Assembly (NCBI RefSeq): GCF_018131075.1
Contig: NZ_JAFCLS010000018.1
Location: 96,783 to 160,782 of the forward strand
DNA: 64,000 nucleotides
Direction of reading: 5' to 3'
From: Bradyrhizobium sp. JYMT SZCCT0428
GTDB lineage: Bacteria > Pseudomonadota > Alphaproteobacteria > Rhizobiales > Xanthobacteraceae
Shown here: one piece after another, positions 53,025-60,933 of the stretch
Layout: each line of letters starts with the position of its first letter
Position numbering within the stretch: the stretch's first letter is position 1
Notes under the pieces: model-generated
What the model was told of the DNA's origin: nothing
The model's database searches: none
Seen by the model: only the letters and a program-made list of their open reading frames with translations
Position numbers and translations under genes: made by a program

Positions 53025-53158
53025 GGGCGGCGGAGGTACTCCAAAGTAGCTCGGAACGATCCAACAAGCTGCGTTAATTGTGGGCACCGCTGGCGCATTT
53101 TTCGGCGCTGCGGCTGGAATGGGCGGCCCCAGCACAGCCAGCCCCTGCTGGGGCCGCT
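53025..53158 (+). repeat. Repeat unit R, copy 2, with terminator
   Basis: Begins GCGGCGGAGGTACTCCAAAG and ends in GCGGCCCCAGCA ... TGCTGGGGCCGC followed by TTTTT, so on this copy it acts as a strong plus-strand terminator. Related to 51108-51233. Confidence 0.75.
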
Positions 53159-53268
53159 TTTTGAGGCTAGAAGATTTAAGCGGCTCGGCAAATCGCTTGC
53201 TCTGATATTGGCTTCCGAAACCCATTTTGCGACTGGAACAAAGCGCAACGTGCACCAATTGGTGAGGC

Positions 53269-53445
53269 ATGATCGATCCCGATTGCCCCATCTGCCACGG
53301 TCTAGGCTGGGTGTGCGAGAACCACCCGTACAAGGCTTGGGACCGCGACAAGGGCTGCGAGTGCGGCGCGGGGATGCCGTGCGAATGCCAGCGCGCCAAC
53401 GGCCTTGAGCAGCCTGATATCAGCAAGGTGATGGACGATCGTTAG
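53269..53445 (+). CDS. Cys-rich putative zinc-binding small protein
   Basis: 58 residues: DCPICHGLGWVCENHPYKAW, CECGAGMPCECQRANG. Four CxxC/CxC clusters with His suggest a zinc-binding fold. I recognise it as a common Bradyrhizobium family. GGTGAGG precedes the ATG. Confidence 0.8.
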   Translation: MIDPDCPICHGLGWVCENHPYKAWDRDKGCECGAGMPCECQRANGLEQPDISKVMDDR

Positions 53446-53447
53446 CC

Positions 53448-53626
53448 ATGAAATTTGTAGCCTACGCCGTCGACCTCAGCGGCACACGGCGCTGGCCCGG
53501 TACGACCTGGTGGCCACCGATACGAAAACCGCAGAGCAGGAAGCTCGGCAATACCTAGAGCTGCATCCGGTTATCGAGGTGTGGTCTGACGACCACCGGC
53601 GGGTCGCGCGGCTCGTGAAGCGTTAA
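53448..53626 (+). pseudogene. Small conserved gene, frameshifted
   Basis: MKFVAYAVDLSGTR in frame 1, then ARYDLVATDTKTAEQEARQY and LELHPVIEVWSDDHRRVARL in frame 3, ending at 53626. One base is missing near 53490; 179 bases in total. Together it matches a small Bradyrhizobium protein. Two bases after the Cys-rich gene, so the two were probably cotranscribed. Confidence 0.65.
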
Positions 53627-53670
53627 GACAATCGTCCAGTTAAGCGTGCCGCCAACTGGCGCAGCAACGG

Positions 53671-53829
53671 CTAGCCGTCGAGATGGTTGAAGGTGGCGAT
53701 CTTCTCGGCGCCACGCCACAGCTCAACGTCGTGGCCGCCAACGAGTAGCTTCGCTTGCTCTCTGGCGGCTTCTGCGTCTTGCAGAATATGGCCGTCCCGG
53801 TCGAGCAAATAAGCGCGGTATTCTGGCAT
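53671..53829 (-). CDS. Conserved small protein
   Basis: 52 residues: MPEYRAYLLDRDGHILQDAE, LLVGGHDVELWRGAEKIATF. A common small Bradyrhizobium family. The family is usually a few residues longer in the middle, so a short internal deletion may have occurred. Start ATG 53829. Confidence 0.7.
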   Translation of the reverse strand: MPEYRAYLLDRDGHILQDAEAAREQAKLLVGGHDVELWRGAEKIATFNHLDG

Positions 53830-53855
53830 TGCTAGCGATCCCAGCGTTCGGGCAG

Positions 53856-54041
53856 TCATGCCCTCATGCGGCGCACAGCTAGGTTCAGTTTCTTCGCCTT
53901 AGCTTGGACGCCCATAAAAGACCTGTGAAGTTCCTTACCGATGCTCCGGGCGTCTTTTCCGGCCTGGACCATTGACCGTAGCGCAGCCACCTCGGCTTCC
54001 GTCCAGCGGCGCGTTTTGTATGGCGCCCGCCGTGTTATCAT
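53856..54041 (-). CDS. SANT/GcrA-like mini helix-turn-helix protein
   Basis: 61 residues: KTRRWTEAEVAALRSMVQAG, DARSIGKELHRSFMGVQAKA, KKLNLAV. Overlaps the stop of 54038-54265 (ATGA), so these two are an operon. DNA binding inferred from the fold. Confidence 0.75.
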   Translation of the reverse strand: MITRRAPYKTRRWTEAEVAALRSMVQAGKDARSIGKELHRSFMGVQAKAKKLNLAVRRMRA

Positions 54042-54265
54042 TTGTTCTTCGCCTTCAGCCCCAGGTCTCCCAACGTGATGGGGAGACGTGTGACGCCTTT
54101 CGCCTTCATCAGTACGACGTTAATGGCCTTTGCCCGGCCGCGAACAGATGCCGGTGTCCGCTTCATCCGTTCCGCGATCGTTACTGAGGTGCGGCCTTCC
54201 GCGGCGAGCTTGCGAAGGCGATCGTCATCTTCAGGCGTCCACGGCTGAATAATGCGCCTCTTCAT
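54038..54265 (-). CDS. SANT/GcrA-like mini helix-turn-helix protein
   Basis: 75 residues: PWTPEDDDRLRKLAAEGRTS, TIAERMKRTPASVRGRAKAI, ending TLGDLGLKAKNK. The GLKAKK-type tail is shared with 54582-54800 and 54797-54862. Ribosome site GAAGGGAAA before ATG 54265. Confidence 0.78.
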   Translation of the reverse strand: MKRRIIQPWTPEDDDRLRKLAAEGRTSVTIAERMKRTPASVRGRAKAINVVLMKAKGVTRLPITLGDLGLKAKNK

Positions 54266-54379
54266 TTTCCCTTCGCCTTTAGCCCCCGCCCCACAGCGCT
54301 GCGGCGTGCCGAACAGCGGTCGGCGGAACGACCACATAACTTATGGTGAGAGTAGGCGATGCTGATACAGGCGAACGCA

Positions 54380-54505
54380 TCACCTCGTGTCCGCTGTTGT
54401 TCCTAGCATCTGGTCGATCTGGTTCTGGCTGCGCTGGTAATGGAAAACGATGAAAACCATCGCGAGGCAGGAAACCACGATTACCGCGATGCCGATCGCC
54501 CTCAT
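54380..54505 (-). CDS. Tiny single-pass membrane protein
   Basis: 41 residues: MRAIGIAVIVVSCLAMVFIV, then FHYQRSQNQIDQMLGTTADT. Strong ribosome site (GGGAGGGAGG) before ATG 54505. One helix with a polar C-terminus. Function unknown. Confidence 0.6.
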   Translation of the reverse strand: MRAIGIAVIVVSCLAMVFIVFHYQRSQNQIDQMLGTTADTR

Positions 54506-54581
54506 GCGCGCCTCCCTCCCTAAAACCGGCCTGAGAACAGCTTTAGCGTATTTACTGGGATATTGTATCGTTGAGAGCATC

Positions 54582-54800
54582 CTATTTCTTCGCCTTCAGC
54601 CCCAGCTGTAAAAGCCGGCGGACTGTGACCTTCTCATTTCGACCACAGGCAATGGTGATATCCAGCCTTTCAGCATTTGCGCGTATCGCCGATCTTGATC
54701 GCCTCATATGAGTGGCAATGTCTTCGCTTCCTAAGCCCGATTGCGCTAAATCGCGGAGGCGTTGATCCTCTTCTTTCGACCAAGGCGCGCTGCTGGTCAC
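54582..54800 (-). CDS. SANT/GcrA-like mini helix-turn-helix protein
   Basis: 72 residues from a GTG start overlapping an upstream stop (GTGA): APWSKEEDQRLRDLAQSGLG, DIATHMRRSRSAIRANAERL, VRRLLQLGLKAKK. GAGGG upstream. Paralogue of 54038-54265. Confidence 0.75.
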   Translation of the reverse strand: MTSSAPWSKEEDQRLRDLAQSGLGSEDIATHMRRSRSAIRANAERLDITIACGRNEKVTVRRLLQLGLKAKK

Positions 54801-54862
54801 TTCTTCGCCCTCAGCCCGATCTCGACCAGGCGGCGGATGGCAATTCTTCCGGCGCATTCGTC
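54797..54862 (-). pseudogene. C-terminal remnant of another mini helix-turn-helix gene
   Basis: In frame the minus strand reads CAGRIAIRRLVEIGLRAKK and stops at 54797, the same tail as its neighbour (VRRLLQLGLKAKK). The DNA-binding part upstream is lost. Shows that the array once held one more copy. Confidence 0.6.
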
Positions 54863-55059
54863 CCCTAACGGGGCAGGTTTCGATGAGCACTATGCGCGCA
54901 CTGGATGGAACTCCGCCAGCGAGACCGGCACTAAATGCACATGCAACATGTGCAGCCCCGCCCTGCGGTCCCGTCGATCGCGCGTACTGGTTCACGCTCA
55001 CTTCTGAAAGGAACTTCGCAGGACACAATTGATGCGTAATTCTCATAGACGACGGGACC

Positions 55060-55362
55060 ATGAGTATTGCATATCAGCTAAAGCTGCCTCCGTTCGCCCC
55101 AGCGGTGATCTTGCTATCCAGCCTGTTGCTCGGAGGATGTGCGAGTTCAGCTGGCTCGTCACTGATGGACGCGCGAGCTGAAGTGCCAACGTCACAAAAA
55201 ACTAGCAGTTATCCTGCGGTGTTTGATCCCTCGCCCAAGCGAAAAATACCTGCCATGACACCTGACGAACGGTCGAAGCTTTCGCAAGAACTCAACGCCG
55301 CGCTTGATCGAGCGGCTGCCGCAAAAGCGCAAGGCGGCCCTCTGAAACCCATCAACCGCTAA
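55060..55362 (+). CDS. Small lipoprotein
   Basis: 100 residues with a lipobox (LLSSLLLGGCASSAGS), Cys at residue ~27. The mature part is polar with MTPDERSKLSQELNAALDRA. Likely an envelope lipoprotein; unknown function. GGGACC lies before ATG 55060. Confidence 0.78.
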   Translation: MSIAYQLKLPPFAPAVILLSSLLLGGCASSAGSSLMDARAEVPTSQKTSSYPAVFDPSPKRKIPAMTPDERSKLSQELNAALDRAAAAKAQGGPLKPINR

Positions 55363-55828
55363 TTCGCATCCGGCTTAGATAGGCGAGGGGGCGGGAATGC
55401 GAATCCTCGGAGTATTGGAAAGAACGGCCCCAGCGCGCGGCGGTGCACTGGAGCCGTCACTTGGATTTGCCAACCGGCCAGCGGGGAAAGATGACCGGAG
55501 GGCGACGAGTCCGACTCCGCGGCCTGCGAAAGGTTCCTACAGCGGATGATGGGAGAGTTGTGGCGCCGCGCGTTTTTGCATTCACAAACCGGTATTTTGA
55601 GCCGGCTTTTCTGGCCAATGAAAAAGGCCGCAGGCGTTGCGCGCTGCGGCCTTGTCCGGGAAAACTGATTGTCAGTGCAATAAAAATACTCCCAGTCCCG
55701 ATAACGTCGAGGCTGGCGCAAGACTTTCGGCCGGGGAAGTCTTAGTTTGTGTCCCCGCAGCGGAACAATCTGCATGTTGCAGGGCGGTGACAGTTCACTC
55801 GCTGCCTAAGTCCCCGCTCGTCAGCCAA
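55363..55828. other. Intergenic region with two hairpins
   Basis: ACGGCCCCAG ... CTGGAGCCGT at 55423-55457 (a relative of the candidate small-RNA terminators) and AAGGCCGCAGG ... GCTGCGGCCTT near 55623-55651. No convincing gene; a long minus-strand frame (55359-55775) lacks recognisable content. Confidence 0.5.
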
Positions 55829-56005
55829 TCAAGCCCGCCGGTTCACCCCGACGGGTTTTTCTTTGGCTTTTGCCGCGCGCGGAGGAATGTTCGGTGGGAC
55901 TTTCAATCGGACGGTCTTTGATAAGGCCGGCTTTGCCAGCGAACCGAATTGAGCAGCCCATCGGCGCTCGAAGCGTCTTTGTACGTCAAGTGGAATAGTG
56001 CTCAT
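55829..56005 (-). CDS. Conserved small basic protein
   Basis: 58 residues: MSTIPLDVQRRFERRWAAQF, then a Pro/Lys-rich tail (RLKVPPNIPPRAAKAKEKP). The start MSTIPLDVQRR is common to a small protein family I know from Bradyrhizobium. Its own stop lies within a terminator-like palindrome. Function unknown. Confidence 0.75.
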   Translation of the reverse strand: MSTIPLDVQRRFERRWAAQFGSLAKPALSKTVRLKVPPNIPPRAAKAKEKPVGVNRRA

Positions 56006-56422
56006 GGCTGAAGCTTCGTTCTGGATCGCCCAACATTCACAGAACGCGTGCGGCGGCTTAAAGGTCCTCACGCCGAATGTGCTATGGGCGGCATTGCTCC
56101 TTATCCTCTGGATGCAGCGTCGCCTTTTCGGCTTGAAGGACGCCGATAGCTTCTGCGGTCAAAGCTGATGCTAGCCTGTCATCGCGTTGCATGCAGGCGT
56201 TGAAAGTTATCGATCTGCCTCTCTAGTTCAACGCACTTGCCGCACATGGCAGCCTCCGCATTTGCGCGAGTTGAGTCCGCCCCCTGAACCAAGACCGGCA
56301 CGGCCCTTTTGTTTCATACGTAAATCAACCCGCATTCGGCGGCGTCAGTGCGCAGCCTTTCCAATAGGTTTGGTAGTCCTTCATTGGAATGCCCCGCCCG
56401 CAATTTCGATTGGGCCAGCTAA

Positions 56423-56605
56423 TTATCCGGCGGCTTGCGATGGCGGGCTAGGGGCGGGAAGCCCATACCTTGCCGCGCGATCGGCTAGTTTTCGATATGC
56501 TGCTGCCTGCTCCTCGAACTGCGCTTTGACCTCCGGCCTCTCCTCGTGGGCCGCCAACCGTTCAAAAGAGAGCGCGTGGTCCAAATATTCGTTGAGCAGC
56601 TTCAT
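56423..56605 (-). CDS. Conserved small helical protein
   Basis: 60 residues: MKLLNEYLDHALSFERLAAH, EVKAQFEEQAAAYRKLADRA, AARYGLPAPSPP. Matches a common multi-copy Bradyrhizobium family. Amphipathic helices with a proline-rich tail. Ribosome site GGGGAAA upstream. Confidence 0.8.
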   Translation of the reverse strand: MKLLNEYLDHALSFERLAAHEERPEVKAQFEEQAAAYRKLADRAARYGLPAPSPPSQAAG

Positions 56606-56747
56606 CGCAGTTTCCCCAGACGGCGCCCATCACAGGCTGCTCAAATGATCCATCACGAAAAGCAGCGGCGGGTTTTTCTTCGCCAGCCGTACAGGAACTT
56701 TCCTAATTTTCCCGATTTGTTTTGGTAGGAAAGTGAGGAGGGTTGAA

Positions 56748-56957
56748 ATGGATCGTCGACGCTGGTCCGAAGATGACATCGCCAGGCTTCGCGGCATGGC
56801 TCAAAAAATGCCGGGCTCGCAAATAGCAGTCGAGGTGGGTAGGGGTGTTGCGGCCGTCGCAGTTAAAGCGCACGAGCTGAAACTTTCGCTCCGGATAAAG
56901 CGGAAGGAAGGAAGCCACTCACCTACCGCGGCGGACGCTAATACGCATGCGGCTTAG
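56748..56957 (+). CDS. SANT/GcrA-like mini helix-turn-helix protein
   Basis: 69 residues: DRRRWSEDDIARLRGMAQKM, SQIAVEVGRGVAAVAVKAHE, LKLSLRIK. Same fold as the minus-strand genes 52326-54800 but on the plus strand. Strong ribosome site GAGGAGGG. Confidence 0.75.
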   Translation: MDRRRWSEDDIARLRGMAQKMPGSQIAVEVGRGVAAVAVKAHELKLSLRIKRKEGSHSPTAADANTHAA

Positions 56958-57143
56958 ATAGGCGAGGGCACTTAAAATACGAATCCACTCACACCAAAGC
57001 GAATGGCCGTTTTGCGTAGAATTACGCAACTGGAAAAAAATACGAATTGCCTTGAGGGGCAAAAATGGAATGTGGGTACAGATGTAGTTATGCTTGGGGT
57101 TATTCAGAATAAGTCTTTATTTTTAATGTGTTGTTCGAATAAT

Positions 57144-57237
57144 TGGCGGAGCCGGAGGGATTCGAACCCTCGATAGGGCTTTACAACCCTATAACGGTTT
57201 AGCAAACCGCCGCCTTCAGCCTCTCGGCCACAGCTCC
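57144..57237 (-). tRNA. tRNA-Ser (anticodon GCU)
   Basis: Acceptor stem GGAGCTG/CGGCTCC with discriminator G and encoded CCA, anticodon loop TTGCTAA on stem GCGGT/ACCGT, a long variable arm, and T-arm GAGGG-TTCGAAT-CCCTC. The 3' end faces the accessory region at lower coordinates. Confidence 0.95.
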
Positions 57238-57240
57238 GTG

Positions 57241-58155
57241 AGGGCGGATATGCCCGACGCGAGGGCGGGCCGCAAGCGGCAGATTCAGGTTACGCCGGGG
57301 TCATTTAGCGACGCTGCCGCCTCCTGGCGCGGCTGGTACGCCAATTCGCATCTGGCGGCGCCGGTTTGAGAGGCTTCCTTGCGGGCTTCGGAGCCCCGTG
57401 CGGACAGGCGGTCAGGTGGCGTCCGCTCAATAACGGCTACTTTGGGATCATTTCGCGCGTGTGTCAGGCGACACGCTGTCAGCGATTCGGCGCCATTCAC
57501 CGCGGATTCGGATGAGCCGGGGTGTCTGCCAGGGTAAAGGCGCGTTTCGGCCGTCCCTAACAGGGCCTTTTGCAATCCTGGGCGCGATTCCGCTGAGCCG
57601 TTCGTTGCCGCAGCCGTTCCGGTAAAGCGACGCCCGCGGCCACGGAGCCTTTATATGGCTGCGATGGTTATATGGCGGCGAACGGGCATTACGGCGGTCG
57701 TTTTGCCGATCCTCATTTCACCACGAGTGTGACGGTCTGACGGGATTCGGTGATTTTGGGTCCTCGATTCGACGCCGCAATACGTCCGAAGAGGGAAAAC
57801 CGCCCGTCGGCCCGTCGCCAGCGACAATTCTAGAGGCAAATGGAGCTTTCAAAAAATATCTATTTGAAACAATTAGTTATGGAGAAATCCCGATCACGTC
57901 CGCGTGTTATTTGTGCAACACCCTTTGGAAAAGGCGCTGAGTCATGCGTCTGGAAGCGGTTCCTTTGTTGCGTGTGCAGAAGTCCTCGGTAATTGTGATC
58001 ACGCGACGGAGGGGGGCATCCCGAGGTCGTCCCGTTAGGTGGTTCGCTTAAGTCCACCCGCGCTACGAGGAGCCGTTGTTTTCCTTGGTAGTTTCAACGG
58101 CGCTTTTATCAGCTTTGTACGACCTTTCGTACCGGGCAACAACTTGGAGGTTAAC
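57241..58155. other. Region between tRNA-Ser and porin, no recognised gene
   Basis: About 900 bases. Several frames are open but none matches a known family. The last ~120 bases are the porin leader with TTGGAGG as the ribosome site. CGCTTAAGTCC at 58046 recurs upstream of the second porin. Confidence 0.5.
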
Positions 58156-59706
58156 ATGAAGATGGTTAAGAGCCTTATCCTCGGCTCAGCGGCGGGTCTG
58201 GTCGCCATGAGTGGAGCACAGGCCGCCGATCTTCCCGTCAAGGCCAAAGCGGTCGAGTACGTGAGGATCTGCTCCCTGTACGGTGCTGGTTTCTACTACA
58301 TCCCCGGCACGGACACCTGCATCAAGCTGGGTGGCTACCTGCGCGTTGAAACGGCATTCAACGGCTCAGTTTACAATTCCGCCACCGCCGCGCAGCTGGG
58401 CGCGCAAAATCGCTTGACCAACTACTACACCACTCGTTCTCGCCAAGACTTCAACATCGATACGCGCACTGCGACCGAATACGGCGTCGTCCGCACCTAC
58501 TTCGATGCGACGTTCTCTTGGACGACAGGCACATACGCCGGTACTGGCGCTGGCGGCACCTTCTACTCTGCGGCTGCCCAGTCCGGTGGTTTTGGTGGCG
58601 TTGGTAACCCGTCTGACGGTGGTATCGCGGGCGGTTCGCTCGGCGTCTACCATGCGTTCATCCAGTTCGCTGGGTTCACCATGGGTAAAACGATTTCCCA
58701 GTTCGACGCTCCCTGGGTTAACTATCCCGCCAACAACTACGACGGTCTCGTCGGCGGTAGCGGCCAAGTCACCGGCGTCAACCAGTTGACTTACACCGCT
58801 CAGTTCGGAAACGGCGTGTCGGGCACCTTGTCGCTCCAGGATCCGACTGCTCACACTCAGAGCAATCTGATCAACGCGAGTGCCGGTCTCTTCACCGGTC
58901 CGGGCTTCGCCGGCGGTAGCTACGGCGCCAGCGCTTTCGGTGGAACCAGGGCTCCCGACATCATCGGCGTGCTCAAGGTCGACCAGGCTTGGGGTCTGTT
59001 CCAGTTGTCGGCCGTTGGGCATAACAACCATGCTGGTTATTACGGCGGCTTTGAACCAACCGGTCATCCCGGCGACAAGTGGGGCTGGGCTGTGCAGGGT
59101 GCCTTGCAGATCAAGAACCTCCCGACCGGAGCGGGTGACACTCTGAACTTGCAAGCTGTCTACACGGACGGTGCAACGCGTTACAACCTCCAAAGCTTGG
59201 TTGGTCAGAACTTCGCGATGTACGGCGGCACCAATCTGCCGGGTGCCTATCAGAGCGTTGGCCTCGCAGCCGCAGCTGACGGCATCTACGCGACAGGAAC
59301 CGGAATTGACACGGTGCAGACCTGGGGCTTCCGCGGTGGTTACAACCACAACTGGGATCCCTACTGGAGCACGGGCCTTTACGGTGCTTACGCTGCGGTG
59401 AACTACAAGGGCGCTGGTACCGCGCTGATCTGCGGTGCTCTCGGAACCTTTGGCGCGGTCACCGCTGGTATCACCACCTGTAACCCGGACTTCAACATCG
59501 CTCAGGCGGGTATAATCACTCGCTGGACCCCGGTGAAGGGCCTGACGTTCTCGGCAGATGCCACCTGGATGCATCTCGACCAGAAGCATGTCGGAGTGGT
59601 TGCTGCGGCAGCAGGAATTGCCGGTGTAGCCAAGCCGGCAGCCGTGTACGAGCTGAAGGACCAGAACACCGTGAGCCTGCTGCTCCGCGCTCAGCGCAAC
59701 TGGTAA
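58156..59706 (+). CDS. Outer membrane porin (alphaproteobacterial Porin_2 type)
   Basis: 516 residues. Signal peptide with LGSAAGLVAMSGAQA and mature DLPVKAKAVEYVRICSLYGA, GFYYIPGTDTCIKLGGYLR, DFNIDTRTATEYG: classic Bradyrhizobium/rhizobial porin beginning. Ends in a beta strand with aromatic C-terminal residue (LLLRAQRNW) as expected for BAM recognition. TTGGAGG ribosome site. A nearly identical start is at 63806. Confidence 0.95.
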   Translation: MKMVKSLILGSAAGLVAMSGAQAADLPVKAKAVEYVRICSLYGAGFYYIPGTDTCIKLGGYLRVETAFNGSVYNSATAAQLGAQNRLTNYYTTRSRQDFNIDTRTATEYGVVRTYFDATFSWTTGTYAGTGAGGTFYSAAAQSGGFGGVGNPSDGGIAGGSLGVYHAFIQFAGFTMGKTISQFDAPWVNYPANNYDGLVGGSGQVTGVNQLTYTAQFGNGVSGTLSLQDPTAHTQSNLINASAGLFTGPGFAGGSYGASAFGGTRAPDIIGVLKVDQAWGLFQLSAVGHNNHAGYYGGFEPTGHPGDKWGWAVQGALQIKNLPTGAGDTLNLQAVYTDGATRYNLQSLVGQNFAMYGGTNLPGAYQSVGLAAAADGIYATGTGIDTVQTWGFRGGYNHNWDPYWSTGLYGAYAAVNYKGAGTALICGALGTFGAVTAGITTCNPDFNIAQAGIITRWTPVKGLTFSADATWMHLDQKHVGVVAAAAGIAGVAKPAAVYELKDQNTVSLLLRAQRNW

Positions 59707-59736
59707 TCCAGTCGTCTTATCAACGTCTAAGCGAGA

Positions 59737-59763
59737 CCCCGGCGGGAAACTGCCGGGGTTTTT
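59737..59763 (+). terminator. Intrinsic terminator of the porin gene
   Basis: CCCCGGC-GGGAAACT-GCCGGGG followed by TTTTT. Confidence 0.92.
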
Positions 59764-59833
59764 GCTGTGTTGTATCGGAAGGGTATAGCCCAGCGACACA
59801 CACAGATGAGACGTCATCTCCGTCTCAATAGGA

Positions 59834-59862
59834 TTGACTTGCCAATTTTGAGACAGTATTGT
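59834..59862 (+). promoter_or_regulatory. Sigma-70 type promoter of the recombinase gene
   Basis: TTGACT-17 bases-TATTGT, 39 bases before the recombinase start. The surroundings contain GAGAC/GTCTC inverted elements that could be recombinase sites. Confidence 0.6.
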
Positions 59863-59900
59863 CGCGGGTCTAGAACCTAACGAGACAAAGGGCACTCACC

Positions 59901-60449
59901 ATGACCATCATTGGCTACGCTCGCGTGAGCACAATTGATCAGAACCTTGAAATTCAAGAGACCGCCCTTCGTGCTGCTGGATGCGAAGTGATCCGTTCAG
60001 AGAAGCGGAGCGGGACGACCACAGCCGGGCGCGCAGAGCTTCAGACAGTCCTGGAGTTCCTTCGCAAGGATGACGTTCTGATGGTGACGCGCATTGATCG
60101 GCTCGCACGCAGCATTGGAGACCTTCAGGACATCGTCCGTACTGTTCGCGGGAAGGGCGCTGCTCTTAAGGCTTCCGAACAACCCATCGACACAAGCACG
60201 GCAGCAGGCAAGGCCTTCCTCGATATGCTTGGGGTGTTCGCAGAGTTCGAGACCAATCTCAGGAAGGAACGCCAGCTTGAGGGCATCGCCGATGCCAAGG
60301 CTCGGGGCGTGTACAAGGGTCGCAAAGCGAGCATTGATCCTTCGATGGTTCGCGAGATGGCCGCGCAGGGCCTCGGTGCAACGGCAATCGCTAAGGCTCT
60401 CCACATTGGGCGCGCGTCTGTTTACCGCGCTCTCGAGGGAGCCGGATGA
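59901..60449 (+). CDS. Serine recombinase (resolvase/invertase family)
   Basis: 182 residues. N-terminal IIGYARVSTIDQNL with catalytic Ser10, MVTRIDRLARS, AFLDMLGVFAEFE and a C-terminal helix-turn-helix (LGATAIAKALHIGRASVYRA). Cuts and rejoins DNA at res/inversion sites. Promoter at 59834. No transposase is adjacent, so it may serve resolution or inversion of the island itself. Confidence 0.93.
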   Translation: MTIIGYARVSTIDQNLEIQETALRAAGCEVIRSEKRSGTTTAGRAELQTVLEFLRKDDVLMVTRIDRLARSIGDLQDIVRTVRGKGAALKASEQPIDTSTAAGKAFLDMLGVFAEFETNLRKERQLEGIADAKARGVYKGRKASIDPSMVREMAAQGLGATAIAKALHIGRASVYRALEGAG

Positions 60450-60933
60450 GCCGGTGATTTGGGTCCCATGCTCGCCCTCAAATTCCCCGAATTTTCCCAA
60501 GCGCGACTTCAAACTGCAGGGGCTTTACAACCGCTGCTGCTAGACCGAACGCTGCAGTGTGTTGCACTGGATTGCTGGTTGCCCTCACAGCTTCAAAACG
60601 TTTCTTGGGCATTTCCACCGATGCCGTTTGCTGGACTCTGGAGAGTCCCTCAGAGCCTCTGAAGAGGCCGCTACCCTGAGCGGGAATGAACGCAAACGAG
60701 TCTAGGGAGTTCCTCAGGTGCCTCTGGGCGGCGCTAAGCAGAGCCTCGACAAGAGCGACCTCCGGCTTAGTTTGCGACAACATTCTAGGGCTACCCCCGT
60801 ACCGCCAGTTAATTGCATGGGCTTCTCACGGCGTCCAACGACCACCAAAACGCTCGTATCCGACCTCACAAAATACGCGCTATGTGCATGTGAGCCCCTC
60901 ATGAACCACCTACGAGTTCCCCCGAGGCCTTCC
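60450..60933. other. Region with short palindromic repeats, no recognised gene
   Basis: CCTCAGAGCCTCTG at 60649-60661, CCTCAGGTGCCTCTG at 60713-60726 and CCTCAGAACCTCTG at 60932-60945 are variants of a CAGAG-CTCTG motif, the last inside the end of the ParB-like gene. CAGTG ... CACTG at 60555-60569 is another inverted pair. Confidence 0.45.

Noticed and set aside
56004..56168. 54-residue plus-strand frame with a hydrophobic segment
   Set aside because: Its start overlaps the start of the minus-strand gene at 56005 and the ribosome site is weak, so it is more likely chance.
44215..57237. CRISPR array or tRNA-end duplication (attL) in the island
   Set aside because: No regularly spaced repeats and no second copy of the tRNA-Ser 3' end were found on reading through the region.
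57285..57575. 96-codon minus-strand frame after tRNA-Ser
   Set aside because: No recognised content and no ribosome site; probably chance.
58366..59895. Long frame antisense to the porin
   Set aside because: Valine/threonine-rich mirror of the porin beta strands, no ribosome site.
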